Below, piece after piece: positions 34,101 to 43,622 of a stretch of DNA of 64,000 bases. Source of the DNA: Streptomyces lacrimifluminis (GTDB lineage Bacteria; Actinomycetota; Actinomycetes; Streptomycetales; Streptomycetaceae); assembly GCF_014646095.1 (NCBI RefSeq), contig NZ_BMMU01000001.1, positions 310,001 to 374,000 of the forward strand, read 5' to 3'. Within the stretch, counting starts at the first letter, position 1, and the number at the start of each line of letters is the position of its first letter. The translations under genes were made by a program, and so were the position numbers. The notes beneath the pieces are model-generated. The model was not told the origin of the DNA and ran no database searches. It saw nothing but the letters and a program-made list of their open reading frames with translations.

Positions 34101-34656
34101 AGGGCCAGGTCAGGACGATGTCGTGGTCGCCGGTGGTCAGGGTCACCAGCGCGTTGCCGGTCGTCGTGGTGTCCGCCTGCGCCAGCAGGGGGACACGGAG
34201 CGCGCCCGCGCCACGGTCGGCCCGGTCGTCCTGTCCACGGGCATCCGTACCCGCCGAAAAGGTCATCCGTACGTTCGTCGCCTTGGGGGACCAGCCGTCC
34301 TTGGTCTGCCCGAGCGCGGTGTCGATCGCTCGCCAAGTCCCGTCCGTCTTGGCCCTGATGGGCGTCGCGTGGATTCGCCGCTGCAACAGGCCGTCCGGTC
34401 GTGCCCACGTGGTCTCGTACGCGGTGCGCAGCGCCGTGATCTCGACCGGCTTTCCGGTCCGCGCCGCCTTCGCCGCGGCCTCGGCCTGACTCAGCGGCGC
34501 GCTGTGCCGGGGCTTCGCCTCCGGCTGTGACCGCTCCCCGCCGCCGCGCAACCCGGCGTACGTCAGGCCGGAGGCCGCGACGGCGGCCACGACGGCCGCC
34601 GCGATGATCCGGCGACCGGGTCTGCGGCGCCATCTGCTCGGCCGTGTGCTCGACAT
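31153..34656 (-). CDS. Giant exported DNRLRE / FG-GAP repeat protein
   Basis: 1167 residues from ATG 34656. Membrane anchor or signal about 15-40 (RRIIAAAVVAAVAASGLTYA). A Ser/Asp-rich low-complexity linker near residues 290-400 separates an N-terminal region (EITALRTAYETTWARPDG) from a DNRLRE-type domain (about 440-600: NFYNGRNFNQGTSEARVGFE ... AKLHILETYSW), a fibronectin-III-like segment, and C-terminal FG-GAP/VCBS repeats (GDLTGDEFADLMVVT, GDATGDGKPDFFLT, DITGDGVTDMLYR, DANGDAIPDIWAV; Ca-binding D-x-D/N-G-D). This set often sits beside RHS proteins in Streptomyces. Divergent from the RHS toxin gene, so perhaps co-regulated. Role as adhesin or RHS partner is inferred. Confidence 0.75.
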   Translation of the reverse strand: MSSTRPSRWRRRPGRRIIAAAVVAAVAASGLTYAGLRGGGERSQPEAKPRHSAPLSQAEAAAKAARTGKPVEITALRTAYETTWARPDGLLQRRIHATPIRAKTDGTWRAIDTALGQTKDGWSPKATNVRMTFSAGTDARGQDDRADRGAGALRVPLLAQADTTTTGNALVTLTTGDHDIVLTWPYDIPTPIIDGSRALYPEILPGADLVLTADDGGFAQLLVLKTRAAAADSRVAQLSYGLSSPDLSFSLDPTTGIISAEDGDGEEVAVSPTPLMWDSSGTPALTNGQAGSSASPTTSESLSEDESSAPDDSESPTESPEPSDTSDYVDSGDTAAEVLPDATDEAPDPSASEGEGANPSVPAEASPDPTHSGAGATFDLPSLAGPQPDSKGTLIETDLNGSTWTLTPDQEFLDEADTVYPVFVDPSIRKHHNEWTTAYSRHPNANFYNGRNFNQGTSEARVGFESDTWGTSRSFFTMDWNPDLKGSTVTTAKLHILETYSWSCTPRSVNVYVTGPISNKTTWRNAPSMTAGNKLASKSFAHGYKAASCPDEYEEFDVKRAAQKALSDGADSLTLGLRAGDEGSAYSWKKFAADKDNGPYIELVYNRPPGAPTRLDLDPDLSCDTIAPYVNVGASSITFWASATDKDNNLASLRFELWPTNGSGNLLGSKSTVPIDGQSGSTREHTEPFSTSGLKNGTTYSWRVRAVDKAGATSAFAPSKSPYCRFVFDSSRPTPPVVTSVQFPDGDSNRNGLHNEAADSIWSKVKFGTAGSFVFRATQTDVVKYEFAFNTPTYTASLPRLNGATTSTTTTWNGAKPPLAGPNVLYVRAVDDVGHVSEPRKYFFYVTPRDKADAAGDLTGDEFADLMVVTATGDLWMYPNRGNSDLTKGTGTFGPAMSGSYRENPAKDPNGNVADDEPLYLGPLSGYWKNTMLAHLGDIYGGDGLQDLVAVREGKLWVYPGDGYGAVNIDKRQEILLPAGGPNLAAVTQIVSSGDATGDGKPDFFLTVKDSDTVETVWALTGYNGATVEAARALNTGPAWATRDLVSLQDITGDGVTDMLYRIVSSGRLALRTGIKNSATGGVDLDSLSTSGLSAGGVDNTDYATSGWTTTDIKLAFGTADANGDAIPDIWAVTGTGSVRFYPGGRSAVGAYTAVPSGGWSGMLTLG

Positions 34657-34790
34657 GCGCGAGTTTTCCTTCCCCCCTGGGACAACGGGACCAGAGCATG
34701 GCCCAATGCGCGGCTGCCGTCACGTGCCGGTTTTCGGGGACGAGCAGAAGGTGGTCTCTTGATGTGCCCTAAAGAGCCACTTTGGAAGCG

Positions 34791-34814
34791 ATTGACCCGT
34801 ACATGATGTGATCA
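34791..34814. promoter_or_regulatory. Promoter/operator region between FG-GAP and RHS genes
   Basis: Rightward -35-like TTGACC (34791-34796) abuts an inverted repeat ATGATgtgATCAT (34802-34814) in the 290-bp divergent gap. Candidate operator for both large genes. No clear -10 was assigned. Confidence 0.35.
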
Positions 34815-34947
34815 TTTCCACTAACCCGCAGGGAACTCTGGCTTTCCTTACAACCGCGACAAAGAATCTCCACACGTTCTTTGATGTGGTTTTGCCTGCG
34901 TGCGGCCTTCCCAGGCGGCCGCTTCATGCCGTCCGGGGGGACCAGCA

Positions 34948-37900
34948 GTGTCATTCTTTTCGTCCGCGCGCTTCAGAAACCGTCGGTCCGTCCTGCTCTC
35001 GACCGCGGTGCTGACACTGTCGATCGCCATGCTGCCGACGCAGGCCCTGGCCACCCCGCCGGATCCGGCGAGCGCGGAAGTACCCCGCGATGACGTCCCG
35101 TTGGAGGAACTCCCCGACGAACAGCTCGTCACGGGGACGAATGTCGAGGCCAAGCTCGGCAAGATCGGGCTGTCCGCTCCGGCCAACCAGGACAGAGCCC
35201 CGGCCGGTACCACCACCCCGGCCACCTCCGGCACCGAACCGGTCGACTTCGGGAGCGCCACGTCAACGGCCGCTCTGCAGACCGGCTCCGCTGTGACCCA
35301 GGCCGCCTACAAACCCGCCGGCAGCCTGCCGGTGAAGCTGGGCCAGGCCCCGGACGCCGCCGCGCCGACAGGCTCCTGGTCTGTCACCGTCTCCCCGCGT
35401 ACGGCGCCCGTGTCGACCGGCGTCGACGGCGCGGTGGTCTCGGTGACCGCGCCCGCCACCGGCTCGGTGCCGATCTCCGTCCAGCTCAGTTACAAGACGT
35501 TCGAGAATCTCTACGGGGCCGACTGGGCCTCCCGCCTGCACTTCGTCCAGTTCCCCGAGTGCTACCTCACGACCCCGGACCTGGAGGAGTGCCAGGCGTA
35601 CACCGAGCTGGACACGGACAACGACACCAGCGCCAAGACCATCACCGCCACCGTCGACACCGCCGCCGACGGCACCGTCTCCAGCGCCTCGGCCTCAGCC
35701 GCCCCCGCAGCCTCCTCCGGCGTCATCCAGGCCTCGTACACCCAGGCCCAACCGGCAGCCGCCACCGGCGACAAGGCGGTCATCGGCGCCGTGGACTCCG
35801 GTGGGAGCGCGGGCGGTTCGTTCAAGGCGACCCCTCTGGCCTCCAGCGGCAAATGGGCGGCCGGCACTTCGTCGGGTGCGTTCACCTGGTCCTACCCGAT
35901 CACGGTCCCGCCCGCGCCCGCCGGGCCCGCCCCGCAGATCGCCTTCGGCTACAACTCGCAGACCGTGGACGGCAAGACCGCCACCTCATCCCCGCAGGTG
36001 TCATGGATCGGCGAGGGCTGGGACTACGACCCGGGCCACATCGAGCGCCGATACCGCAGTTGCAAGGACGACCGCGACGACGTCACCGACGGGGCGGCCA
36101 ACAACAAGGAGAAGAAGTACAAGACCTCGGACCTGTGCTGGGTCTCGTACAACGCGGTCATGTCGCTCGGCGGCCGGACGGTCGAGCTGGTGCGGGCCAG
36201 CTCCACCTCCGAGATCTACCGTCCCCAGAACGACGACGGAACCCGCGTCGAGTTGAAAACCGGGGGTGACAACAAGGACGACAACGGTGAGTACTGGCTC
36301 GTCACCACGCCCGACGGCACGAAGTACTACTTCGGCCAGAACAAGGTGGGCGGTTCGCACGCCGACACCGACTCCGTCTTCACCGTCCCTGTCTACGGCA
36401 ACCACCCCGGCGAGCCCTGCCGCCAGGCCGCCTTCGCCGACTCCCGTTGCTCCCAGGCCTGGCACTGGGGTCTGGACAAGGTCGTCGACGTCAACGACAA
36501 CGCGATGATCGTCAACTGGAAGCGGGAGACGAACTACTACGCGGCCAACAAGAAGTTCAAGACCCCGGTGTCGTACGACCGCGGTGGCTACCCGCTCTCC
36601 ATCGAGTACGGCCTGCGCACCAGCGACCTCAACTCGCCCTCCGCGAGGGTCCTCTTCAATGCCCAGCAGCGGTGCCTTCAGGCCGACGGATCCTGCGCCG
36701 CGGCGAAGTTCGACGTCACCGACGACCCGGCCTCGTACCAACCCTGGTGGGACAGCCCCGGCAACCTCAACTGCAAGTCCACGTCCAAGCTCTGCCCGGC
36801 CTTCCCCTCCTTCTGGACCCGGATACGCCTGGCGTCCGTGACCACCGAGGCCGCCCGCCCCGGCACTCCCGGGCTGACCAAGGTCGACACGTACACGCTT
36901 CGCCAGTCATTCCCGCGCGACTGGTACGACACCTCGCCGGCCCTCTGGCTCAACTCCATCACCCGTACCGGCTTCGCCCCCGGTGACACCACCGGCACCG
37001 TGATGTCGGCGGACGGCGTCAGCTTCGCCCCCTACACCGTCGCCTCACAAGGCGAGCCGCTGAGCGGCCACTACAACGACAGCCATCTCCCCAACCTCGT
37101 CCCCCGCAGCAAGAACGACGCGCGTCCGGGTTTCATCCGCCCCCGCATCGGCAATGTCCGCACCGAGCAGGGCGGTTCCATCGCGGTGAGGTACACAGGT
37201 GGGTGCCGGACCCAGCCGACGGTTTCTCCCGAGAACAACGACGGCACCTGCTACCCGGTCCGGTGGTCTCCGGACGGTGAGGTGGAGACCCCGAAGATCG
37301 CCTGGTTCAACAAGTACGTCGTCGACACGGTGATCGAGACCGACAGGATTTCCGGGGTCTCCGACGCGATGGTCACCAAGTACACCTACAAGAACCCGGC
37401 CTGGGGCAAGGACGACGACGAGTTCTCCAAGCCGTCCCTGCGTACCTACGGTGTGTGGCGTGGCTACCAGCAGGTGGAGACGGCCGAGGGTGCCGAGAAC
37501 GGCGGCGCGACTGCGGGTGTCACCCAGACCCAGTCCTACTCGGTCGTCCGCTACTTCCGCGGTGCGGGCGGTGCGGTCAAGGACTCCAAGGGCGAAGTGA
37601 CGCTCCTGGCTGACGACGCACCCCAGTATGCGGGCATGGTCGCGGAGACCATCAGCTACACGGGCACCGGCGGCCCCGCCGTCAAGCGGATCCTCAACTA
37701 CCCCTGGTCCAAGCAGACCGCCTCCCGCACCCGGGACAACGACACCTCGCCCCTACTTGCCCACCGGACCGGCGTCCGCCGTACCGACGCGATTCAGAAG
37801 GTCTCCGACAGCTGGCAGGCGGTACGCACCGAGACCGAGGTCGACCCCGACCACGGCCTGCCCGTCCAGGTGCAGACATCCGTGGTCAAGCCCGGGTCCG

Positions 37901-40900
37901 GCGGCGCCGAGACCTTCAGCGAGTACCGCTGCACCAGGACCGAGTACGCCAACAACGTGACGGCCGCCAACATCATCGGCCTGCCCAAGCAGGTCCGTAC
38001 GACGGCGACCTCCTGCGCGGCCCACGACTCCGCCGACCCCGCGACCCAGCTGATCAGCGCCACCCGGACCAGCTACGACTCCCTCACCTACGGCGCCGTG
38101 CCGGTCCGGGGCCTGCCCACCAGCGTGGCGAGCAACCCCGCCTCGGGCTCCGGCTACTCCGTCGTCACCACCTCCACCTACGACGACCTGGGCCGGATCC
38201 GCATCGTGACGGCCCCCGACTCCGTCGGCGTGGTCAAAACCGAGACGCAGTACACCCCCGCTTCCGGTGGCCCGGTGACCGCCGTCAAGACGATCAACCC
38301 GGCAGGCCACACCTCTCTCACCACCTTCGACCCGGGCCGTGGCCTTCCGCTCACCGTCACCGACGCCAACAACCGCGTCACCCGCACCGAGTACGACGCG
38401 CTCGGCCGCCTGGTCAACGGCTGGTCCGCCGCCCGCTCCTCGGGCAACCAGACTCCGAACGTCAAGATCACCTACCAGATGGCCAAGGCCACCGACAGCG
38501 TGACCAAGCCCAGCACGGTGACTGTCGAGACCCTCCGGGACAACGGCACCTACGCCAGGCAGACCACCATCTACGACGGACTCTCGCGCCCCTTCCAGAC
38601 CCAGGCCGAAGCCCACGGCCGGGGCCGCGTCATCACCGACACCCGCTACGACGACCACGGCCTGGTCAGGGAGCAGACCGGCGGCTACCTGGTCCAGGGC
38701 GAGCCGCAGGCCACGCAGTTCAAGCGCAAGTCCGACTCGCTCGTGCCCACCATGAACCGGACCGTGTACGACGGCCTGGAGCGCCCGATCAAGACGACGA
38801 CGCTCCACAGCGGCAAGGCCGTCTACTCCAACTCGGCCACCTACGGCGACGACTGGACGCTCACCAGCCCGGCCGGCGGCGCCACACCCCCCGTCAAGAC
38901 CTCGACCGACGCCCTCGGCCGCGTCACCCTGGTCCAGCACTACACCGACAGCGGCCTCAGCCACTGGCGCAGCACCCGGTACTCCTACGACGCCCGTGGC
39001 AACCGCCAGCAGGTCAAGGACCCGGCAGGCAACGTATGGACGTACAACTACGACTCCCGCGGCCGGATGACCGACTCCACCGACCCCGATGTCGGCACGT
39101 CGTCCTTCACCTACGACGACCTCGACCGCCGCAAAAGCGCCACGGACTCCCGCAACCTCACCACCTTCACGGACTACGACGTGACAGGCCGGGTCAAGGC
39201 GGTCCGCGAAGGATCGGCGACCGCGTCCCCGATCATCGAGTACGCGTACGACCCGACGGGCGCACTCGGCCAGTTGTCCTCCACGACCCGCCATGACCGG
39301 ACCGGCGACTACGTGGACCGGATCACCGGCTACGACACCGACTACCACCCCACGGGCCGCGAGGTCACCATCCCGGACGGTGCGGCGACTGCCGGTCTGG
39401 CAGGCAAGTACGCGTACGCCTACACGTACACGCCGACCGGCAAACCGCTGACGGCCACCCTCCCGGCGGTCGGCGGGCTGGCCAAGGAGAAGGTCGTCAC
39501 CCGCTACGACAGCGACGGCCTGGCCGAGTCCACCTCCGGCCTCAGCTGGTACACGTCCGACGTCACCTACTCCCCGTACGGCGAGGTCCTGCGCACGGTC
39601 AGCGGCCCCCAGCCCTACCGCGTGTGGACCACCAACTTCGTCGACGAGCACACCGGACGTGTCCAGCGCAGCGTCTGGGACCGCGAGACCGACGCCTCCC
39701 ACCGCATCACCGACGCCTACTTCTCCTACGACCGGGCGGGCAACGTCACCTCCGCCGCCCGTCAGCAGATGGACGGCACCGTCGGCACGACCGACAACCA
39801 GTGCTTCACCTACGACCAACTCGGCGAACTCGTCCACGCCTGGACATCCAACGTCGCCATCGACACGGTGGCGAGCGGCGGTAAGGGGTGCAGGTCTGCC
39901 TCCGGCACCAACTGGGGCTACCGCGCGGACGGTCAGACCTCCGCCGGTCCCATCGCCGAGGCCGCCGACTCCGCCACGGACACCACGGCCCCGGACAGTG
40001 ACCTGACGGCTTCCCTGTCCAGGACGGCCCCTGCCTCGGGCACGGTCTCCACCGGCTCCACGGCCTACTGGGACGCCTACACGTTCGACGTCACCGGCAA
40101 CCGCACGTCGCTGACCGAGCACGCGTCCGGTGCGACGGCCGCGACGGCGACCACCGCCTACGGGTACGGCACCACCAACACGACAACCCGCCCCCACCTC
40201 CTCACCTCCCGCACGGTCACCAAGCCCAACACCACCCCCGTCACCAGCAGCTACGCCTACGACGCCGCAGGCAACACCACCGCCCGCCCGGGTGCCGTCA
40301 CCGGCCAGTCCCTCGTCTGGACGGCCCAGGGCAAGCTCGCCACCGCCTCCGACGGCAACGAGAACCCCGCGGCCATCACCGGCCTGGGCGGCTTCTGCCT
40401 CGACGTCCGCAACGCGGCCACGGCCGACGGCACGGTGATCCAGATCTCCACCTGCAACAGCGGCGACGCCCAGAAGTGGACGCTGGGCCTGGGCGGCCAG
40501 CTCAAGGCGCTCGGCAAATGCGCTACGGCCGTCGGAACCGCCGACAGCGGCGCGGTCCAGCTCTCCACCTGCAACAGCTCCGACGCCCAGAAGTGGACGC
40601 TCGGCGCGAACGGCAGCCTCAAGAACACGGCCTCCGCCCGCTGCCTGGACATCCCCGGCTCCAGCCCGGCTTCCGGCACCGCCCTCCAGATCGCCACCTG
40701 CGCCAACTCCACCGACCAGCGCTGGACCCTCACCGACCGCACCGACTACGTCTACGACGCGAGCGGCAACCGCCTCCTGGAGCGCACGAAGTCCGGCGCC
40801 ACGCTCTTCCTCGGCGAAACCGAGGTGACCACCAACACCGCCGGCACGATCACCCGCGCGGTCCGCGCCTACGCCCACCCGGGCGCCCCGACGGTCGTCC

Positions 40901-42165
40901 GCACGACCGCAGGCACGGCCACCGGCCACAAACTCACCATCCTGCTCAACGACCCCCTCGGCACGGCCACCACCGCCGTCGAGGAATCCGCGGGCCAGCC
41001 TCTGACGCGTCGCGCTTTCAAGCCGTACGGCGAATCCCGGGGCACGCCGGCCACGGCCTGGCCAAACCGTCACACTTATCTGGGTGTCGGTATTGATGAC
41101 ACGGCTACGACTGGGCTCACTCATATCGGGGCTCGGGAGTACGACCAGTCGACGGGGCGCTTTGTCTCTGCGGACCCGATCATGGACATCGCCGATCCGC
41201 TCCAGATGAACGGGTACGCGTACTCCAACAACAGCCCGGTCTCCCATTCCGATCCGACGGGTCTGTGGATCGATGACGGCACGGGTCACAGCGAGTCGCG
41301 CGGCGGACCTTCTGGCTCCGAGAGCACGGCTTCTGATGACGCTGCAGGCGGGAACGGATCTGGCAGTGGCGGCAACACCACTGGGGCCGAACGTAATGGA
41401 GGCAGGACGAACCTCGGAAACTGCCTGTCGATGCAGTCGAACGCGCATGATGCAGCGGTTTGCACCACCGGGTTTGCTGCTGCGAGCTGGGCACAGAAGA
41501 ATGGTATCGCAGGATACGTGACGGTTGATGTCGGCACTGGCGGTAGGGATGCCAACATGATTCCGGGTGCTAAGGCGGATGGCTTGGGGGGTAAGGGGCA
41601 TGCGGATGTGATCTTTTGGGCGAATGGAGAGGTCTACATCTGGGAAGTGAAGCCAAACGCCAGTAAGTTCGCGACGAATTCCAAGCAACACCAGTACTCG
41701 TTCGTGAAGGGACCTGAACAGCTTGCTCGCTACATTAACAAGCTGGAGACGTTCTTGGAGGGGCAAGGAGACGATCGAGTCGTCGACGCGGGCCCAGCGC
41801 TTTCTTCCGGGAGTTTTATGTACCGGGTGAACAAGAAGGGCAGAGTGTGGTCCGACCAGGACTATGCAGGGATGCGTTACTACGGAACCGACAGTGACAG
41901 AAGGAGGCAGGGGTCTGCAGTGCCGAGTCCCAGCCCAGGGGCTAGCCCGAACGCGGAGGTCATTCCTCGCACGTCGAGCCACCCAAATCCTGGTCCTTCG
42001 CCGTCGAACACGGGTTTCTACGAGACACTTCCGCCGGGACAGGGGGCGTTCTGGGGTACGGAGACTGCTCAGATTCTGTCTGCATTCGGGGGGTTTGCGA
42101 TGATGACTCCTGTGGGTCACGGTATCGGCGCCGGGGCCACAATCCTCTACGAACTCGCGGCTTAA
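34948..42165 (+). CDS. Exported RHS/YD-repeat polymorphic toxin with REase-like C-terminus
   Basis: 2405 residues from GTG 34948. This start gives a signal peptide (about 1-36, VLLSTAVLTLSIAMLPTQAL). Then an SpvB-like beta region, many YD repeats (e.g. YDDLGR, YDALGRLV, YSYDARGN), a three-QxW ricin-B lectin insert at about 1809-1930 (DAQKWTL twice, DQRWTL), and the RHS core ending HIGAREYDQSTGRFVSADPI, SDPTGLW near 2102. The variable C-terminus carries GHADVIFW and IWEVKPN: Asp2220 and Glu2233-x-Lys2235, the PD-(D/E)xK nuclease pattern. The tail is visibly AT-richer, typical of swapped toxin tips. The protein would be exported and deliver a nuclease to competitors. The next gene is the likely immunity gene. 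Confidence 0.8.
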   Translation: MSFFSSARFRNRRSVLLSTAVLTLSIAMLPTQALATPPDPASAEVPRDDVPLEELPDEQLVTGTNVEAKLGKIGLSAPANQDRAPAGTTTPATSGTEPVDFGSATSTAALQTGSAVTQAAYKPAGSLPVKLGQAPDAAAPTGSWSVTVSPRTAPVSTGVDGAVVSVTAPATGSVPISVQLSYKTFENLYGADWASRLHFVQFPECYLTTPDLEECQAYTELDTDNDTSAKTITATVDTAADGTVSSASASAAPAASSGVIQASYTQAQPAAATGDKAVIGAVDSGGSAGGSFKATPLASSGKWAAGTSSGAFTWSYPITVPPAPAGPAPQIAFGYNSQTVDGKTATSSPQVSWIGEGWDYDPGHIERRYRSCKDDRDDVTDGAANNKEKKYKTSDLCWVSYNAVMSLGGRTVELVRASSTSEIYRPQNDDGTRVELKTGGDNKDDNGEYWLVTTPDGTKYYFGQNKVGGSHADTDSVFTVPVYGNHPGEPCRQAAFADSRCSQAWHWGLDKVVDVNDNAMIVNWKRETNYYAANKKFKTPVSYDRGGYPLSIEYGLRTSDLNSPSARVLFNAQQRCLQADGSCAAAKFDVTDDPASYQPWWDSPGNLNCKSTSKLCPAFPSFWTRIRLASVTTEAARPGTPGLTKVDTYTLRQSFPRDWYDTSPALWLNSITRTGFAPGDTTGTVMSADGVSFAPYTVASQGEPLSGHYNDSHLPNLVPRSKNDARPGFIRPRIGNVRTEQGGSIAVRYTGGCRTQPTVSPENNDGTCYPVRWSPDGEVETPKIAWFNKYVVDTVIETDRISGVSDAMVTKYTYKNPAWGKDDDEFSKPSLRTYGVWRGYQQVETAEGAENGGATAGVTQTQSYSVVRYFRGAGGAVKDSKGEVTLLADDAPQYAGMVAETISYTGTGGPAVKRILNYPWSKQTASRTRDNDTSPLLAHRTGVRRTDAIQKVSDSWQAVRTETEVDPDHGLPVQVQTSVVKPGSGGAETFSEYRCTRTEYANNVTAANIIGLPKQVRTTATSCAAHDSADPATQLISATRTSYDSLTYGAVPVRGLPTSVASNPASGSGYSVVTTSTYDDLGRIRIVTAPDSVGVVKTETQYTPASGGPVTAVKTINPAGHTSLTTFDPGRGLPLTVTDANNRVTRTEYDALGRLVNGWSAARSSGNQTPNVKITYQMAKATDSVTKPSTVTVETLRDNGTYARQTTIYDGLSRPFQTQAEAHGRGRVITDTRYDDHGLVREQTGGYLVQGEPQATQFKRKSDSLVPTMNRTVYDGLERPIKTTTLHSGKAVYSNSATYGDDWTLTSPAGGATPPVKTSTDALGRVTLVQHYTDSGLSHWRSTRYSYDARGNRQQVKDPAGNVWTYNYDSRGRMTDSTDPDVGTSSFTYDDLDRRKSATDSRNLTTFTDYDVTGRVKAVREGSATASPIIEYAYDPTGALGQLSSTTRHDRTGDYVDRITGYDTDYHPTGREVTIPDGAATAGLAGKYAYAYTYTPTGKPLTATLPAVGGLAKEKVVTRYDSDGLAESTSGLSWYTSDVTYSPYGEVLRTVSGPQPYRVWTTNFVDEHTGRVQRSVWDRETDASHRITDAYFSYDRAGNVTSAARQQMDGTVGTTDNQCFTYDQLGELVHAWTSNVAIDTVASGGKGCRSASGTNWGYRADGQTSAGPIAEAADSATDTTAPDSDLTASLSRTAPASGTVSTGSTAYWDAYTFDVTGNRTSLTEHASGATAATATTAYGYGTTNTTTRPHLLTSRTVTKPNTTPVTSSYAYDAAGNTTARPGAVTGQSLVWTAQGKLATASDGNENPAAITGLGGFCLDVRNAATADGTVIQISTCNSGDAQKWTLGLGGQLKALGKCATAVGTADSGAVQLSTCNSSDAQKWTLGANGSLKNTASARCLDIPGSSPASGTALQIATCANSTDQRWTLTDRTDYVYDASGNRLLERTKSGATLFLGETEVTTNTAGTITRAVRAYAHPGAPTVVRTTAGTATGHKLTILLNDPLGTATTAVEESAGQPLTRRAFKPYGESRGTPATAWPNRHTYLGVGIDDTATTGLTHIGAREYDQSTGRFVSADPIMDIADPLQMNGYAYSNNSPVSHSDPTGLWIDDGTGHSESRGGPSGSESTASDDAAGGNGSGSGGNTTGAERNGGRTNLGNCLSMQSNAHDAAVCTTGFAAASWAQKNGIAGYVTVDVGTGGRDANMIPGAKADGLGGKGHADVIFWANGEVYIWEVKPNASKFATNSKQHQYSFVKGPEQLARYINKLETFLEGQGDDRVVDAGPALSSGSFMYRVNKKGRVWSDQDYAGMRYYGTDSDRRRQGSAVPSPSPGASPNAEVIPRTSSHPNPGPSPSNTGFYETLPPGQGAFWGTETAQILSAFGGFAMMTPVGHGIGAGATILYELAA

Positions 42166-42345
42166 GATGTTCTTGAAGGCCTTTGGTCGGCCGCTGAGAC
42201 ATCGGGTGGTTCACGAGAAGCCGCCCCGTGTACTCGCGGGGCCGTCGGTATCGGCGTAGGGGTCGATTCAAGAGTTACCGGGTTCCATTGGAAGATGGGC
42301 CTGGTGGGCATCGACGGCATACATTGTGAATGAAGGAGGTCCACG

Positions 42346-43185
42346 GTGAGCTTGCTGGCGAGTGTGACCCTCGATTCCAGGACGGAAGGCGGGGTGGGAA
42401 ACGGAATCGCGTCATGGTTCGAGGCTGCCTTCGAAGGGCCGCTGGCCAGGTTCTTGGATCTTGAGCGGCGGGGCTCCGCTACGTCACTGGCTGCAACTCA
42501 GATGGGGGAAGGCGAGAAGCGTAAAGAATTCTCGCTACCCTCGGGTGAATGGGGCTCGATGCGTCAGGAGTTGATGATTGGCCCTGAAGTCGCGGATGTA
42601 CTTGTTACCCGCTCGGATTCGGATCGTCCAGCGGCGCATGTGCATAGTTCAAGTATTCTTGTGAGGCGACCAAACGTCGAAGTCCAGCTTTTGCTGAGTG
42701 GAGATGGCATGTCGATGGGTGATGATTCTTCTTTCTCAGCCGACATCGTCAATTTCTTGGTTTCGGCGTTGGATTCGACTAATCCCGCATTCGGTCGGGT
42801 CTGTGTAGGCGAGCCTATGAAGGAAAAGACGAACCTAGATACAGTCTTGAGGAAAAAAATTTGGAGGTCTGTTTCCGAGGCGCGGCATTTCCTGCGTGGC
42901 TACGCGTGGGTGACGGTGTGCCCTGAGGAACTCACTGAAGAGTTGGGCGGCGCTGGCTCCTTGGAGCGAACCGGTGCTTTTCATCGAGTTTTCCCTCTCG
43001 CATCGGGTGGAACCGTGTTGCAGGCGACCGAGACGGTCTCGGGGTACTCGGAGGAGGCAATGCACAGGACGTTCGAGATCCTGGCCCCGGTCCTGCCCTC
43101 TGGCCTTCCACGTTTCGACCCGGCAAATCCCATGGTGCGGTTCGTTCCGGAAGACGCCGGTCGATTCGGGCGGCGTCCCAGGTGA
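42346..43185 (+). CDS. Candidate immunity protein for the RHS toxin
   Basis: 279 residues from GTG 42346 with a strong AAGGAGG eight bases upstream. Cytoplasmic, no signal peptide or membrane helix. Not recognised as a named family; has PNVEVQLLLSGDGMSM and ARHFLRGYAWVTVCPEE segments resembling immunity families with a compact alpha/beta fold. Codon third positions are clearly less G/C-biased than flanking housekeeping genes, as expected for exchanged toxin-immunity cassettes. Immunity role is inferred from position 180 bases downstream of the toxin. Confidence 0.5.
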   Translation: MSLLASVTLDSRTEGGVGNGIASWFEAAFEGPLARFLDLERRGSATSLAATQMGEGEKRKEFSLPSGEWGSMRQELMIGPEVADVLVTRSDSDRPAAHVHSSSILVRRPNVEVQLLLSGDGMSMGDDSSFSADIVNFLVSALDSTNPAFGRVCVGEPMKEKTNLDTVLRKKIWRSVSEARHFLRGYAWVTVCPEELTEELGGAGSLERTGAFHRVFPLASGGTVLQATETVSGYSEEAMHRTFEILAPVLPSGLPRFDPANPMVRFVPEDAGRFGRRPR

Positions 43186-43424
43186 CTATTGAATTGCGGT
43201 GTTCGCGTAGAGTTTCTCTGCTCCGATCCGTATGGCGTAGTGCGTTTCCGGACTACGACTGAGAGTTGGCTCGTTGGTGCTCTTCGCAGTCGGGTGGAAG
43301 GTTCCTGCGTCGGTTTGATGTTGAAGGATCTTCACTACTTGGACCACGTGTGGGGAGTCCAGAGCGATCGAGTGGTTCGCCGGAGGAGCTATGAGAGTTG
43401 TTCCCGTCGATCATCTGCACAGGC

Positions 43425-43622
43425 TCATCTGCAGGTCTTGAGTATGCGGATGAGGCTGGAGAACGCGTCGTGGCCGACCGAGAGGATGGATGAAGAGGCG
43501 GGGGCTGACGAGTCGGCGAGCAGGACTGTTTCTCTGGTGACGGCTATATGGACGCAGGCCTCGCCTTGGGCGCAGTAGGACGACTTCTGCCAGGTTATGG
43601 CGGGCATCTCGGGTTCCTTCAC
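43425..43622 (-). CDS. DUF397 small protein
   Basis: 65 residues from ATG 43622. ITWQKSSYCAQGEACVHIAV matches the DUF397 signature (W-x-KSSYS-x-x-x-x-x-CVEVA), a small beta protein found beside XRE-DUF5753 regulators. It overlaps the preceding XRE gene by ATGA (43619-43622). Partners of this type, as in the WhiJ-like loci, are thought to modulate the regulator's activity. Codon bias supports the minus strand; the opposite frame 43189-43578 is a shadow. Confidence 0.8.
   Translation of the reverse strand: MKEPEMPAITWQKSSYCAQGEACVHIAVTRETVLLADSSAPASSSILSVGHDAFSSLIRILKTCR

Noticed and set aside
37753..42120. 1455-codon open frame antisense to the RHS toxin
   Set aside because: Low-complexity Gly/Val/Arg product typical of the reverse of GC-rich coding DNA; the plus strand has domains and repeats.
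43189..43578. 129-codon frame after the immunity candidate
   Set aside because: Overlaps antisense with the DUF397 gene, which has its family signature; no ribosome site.
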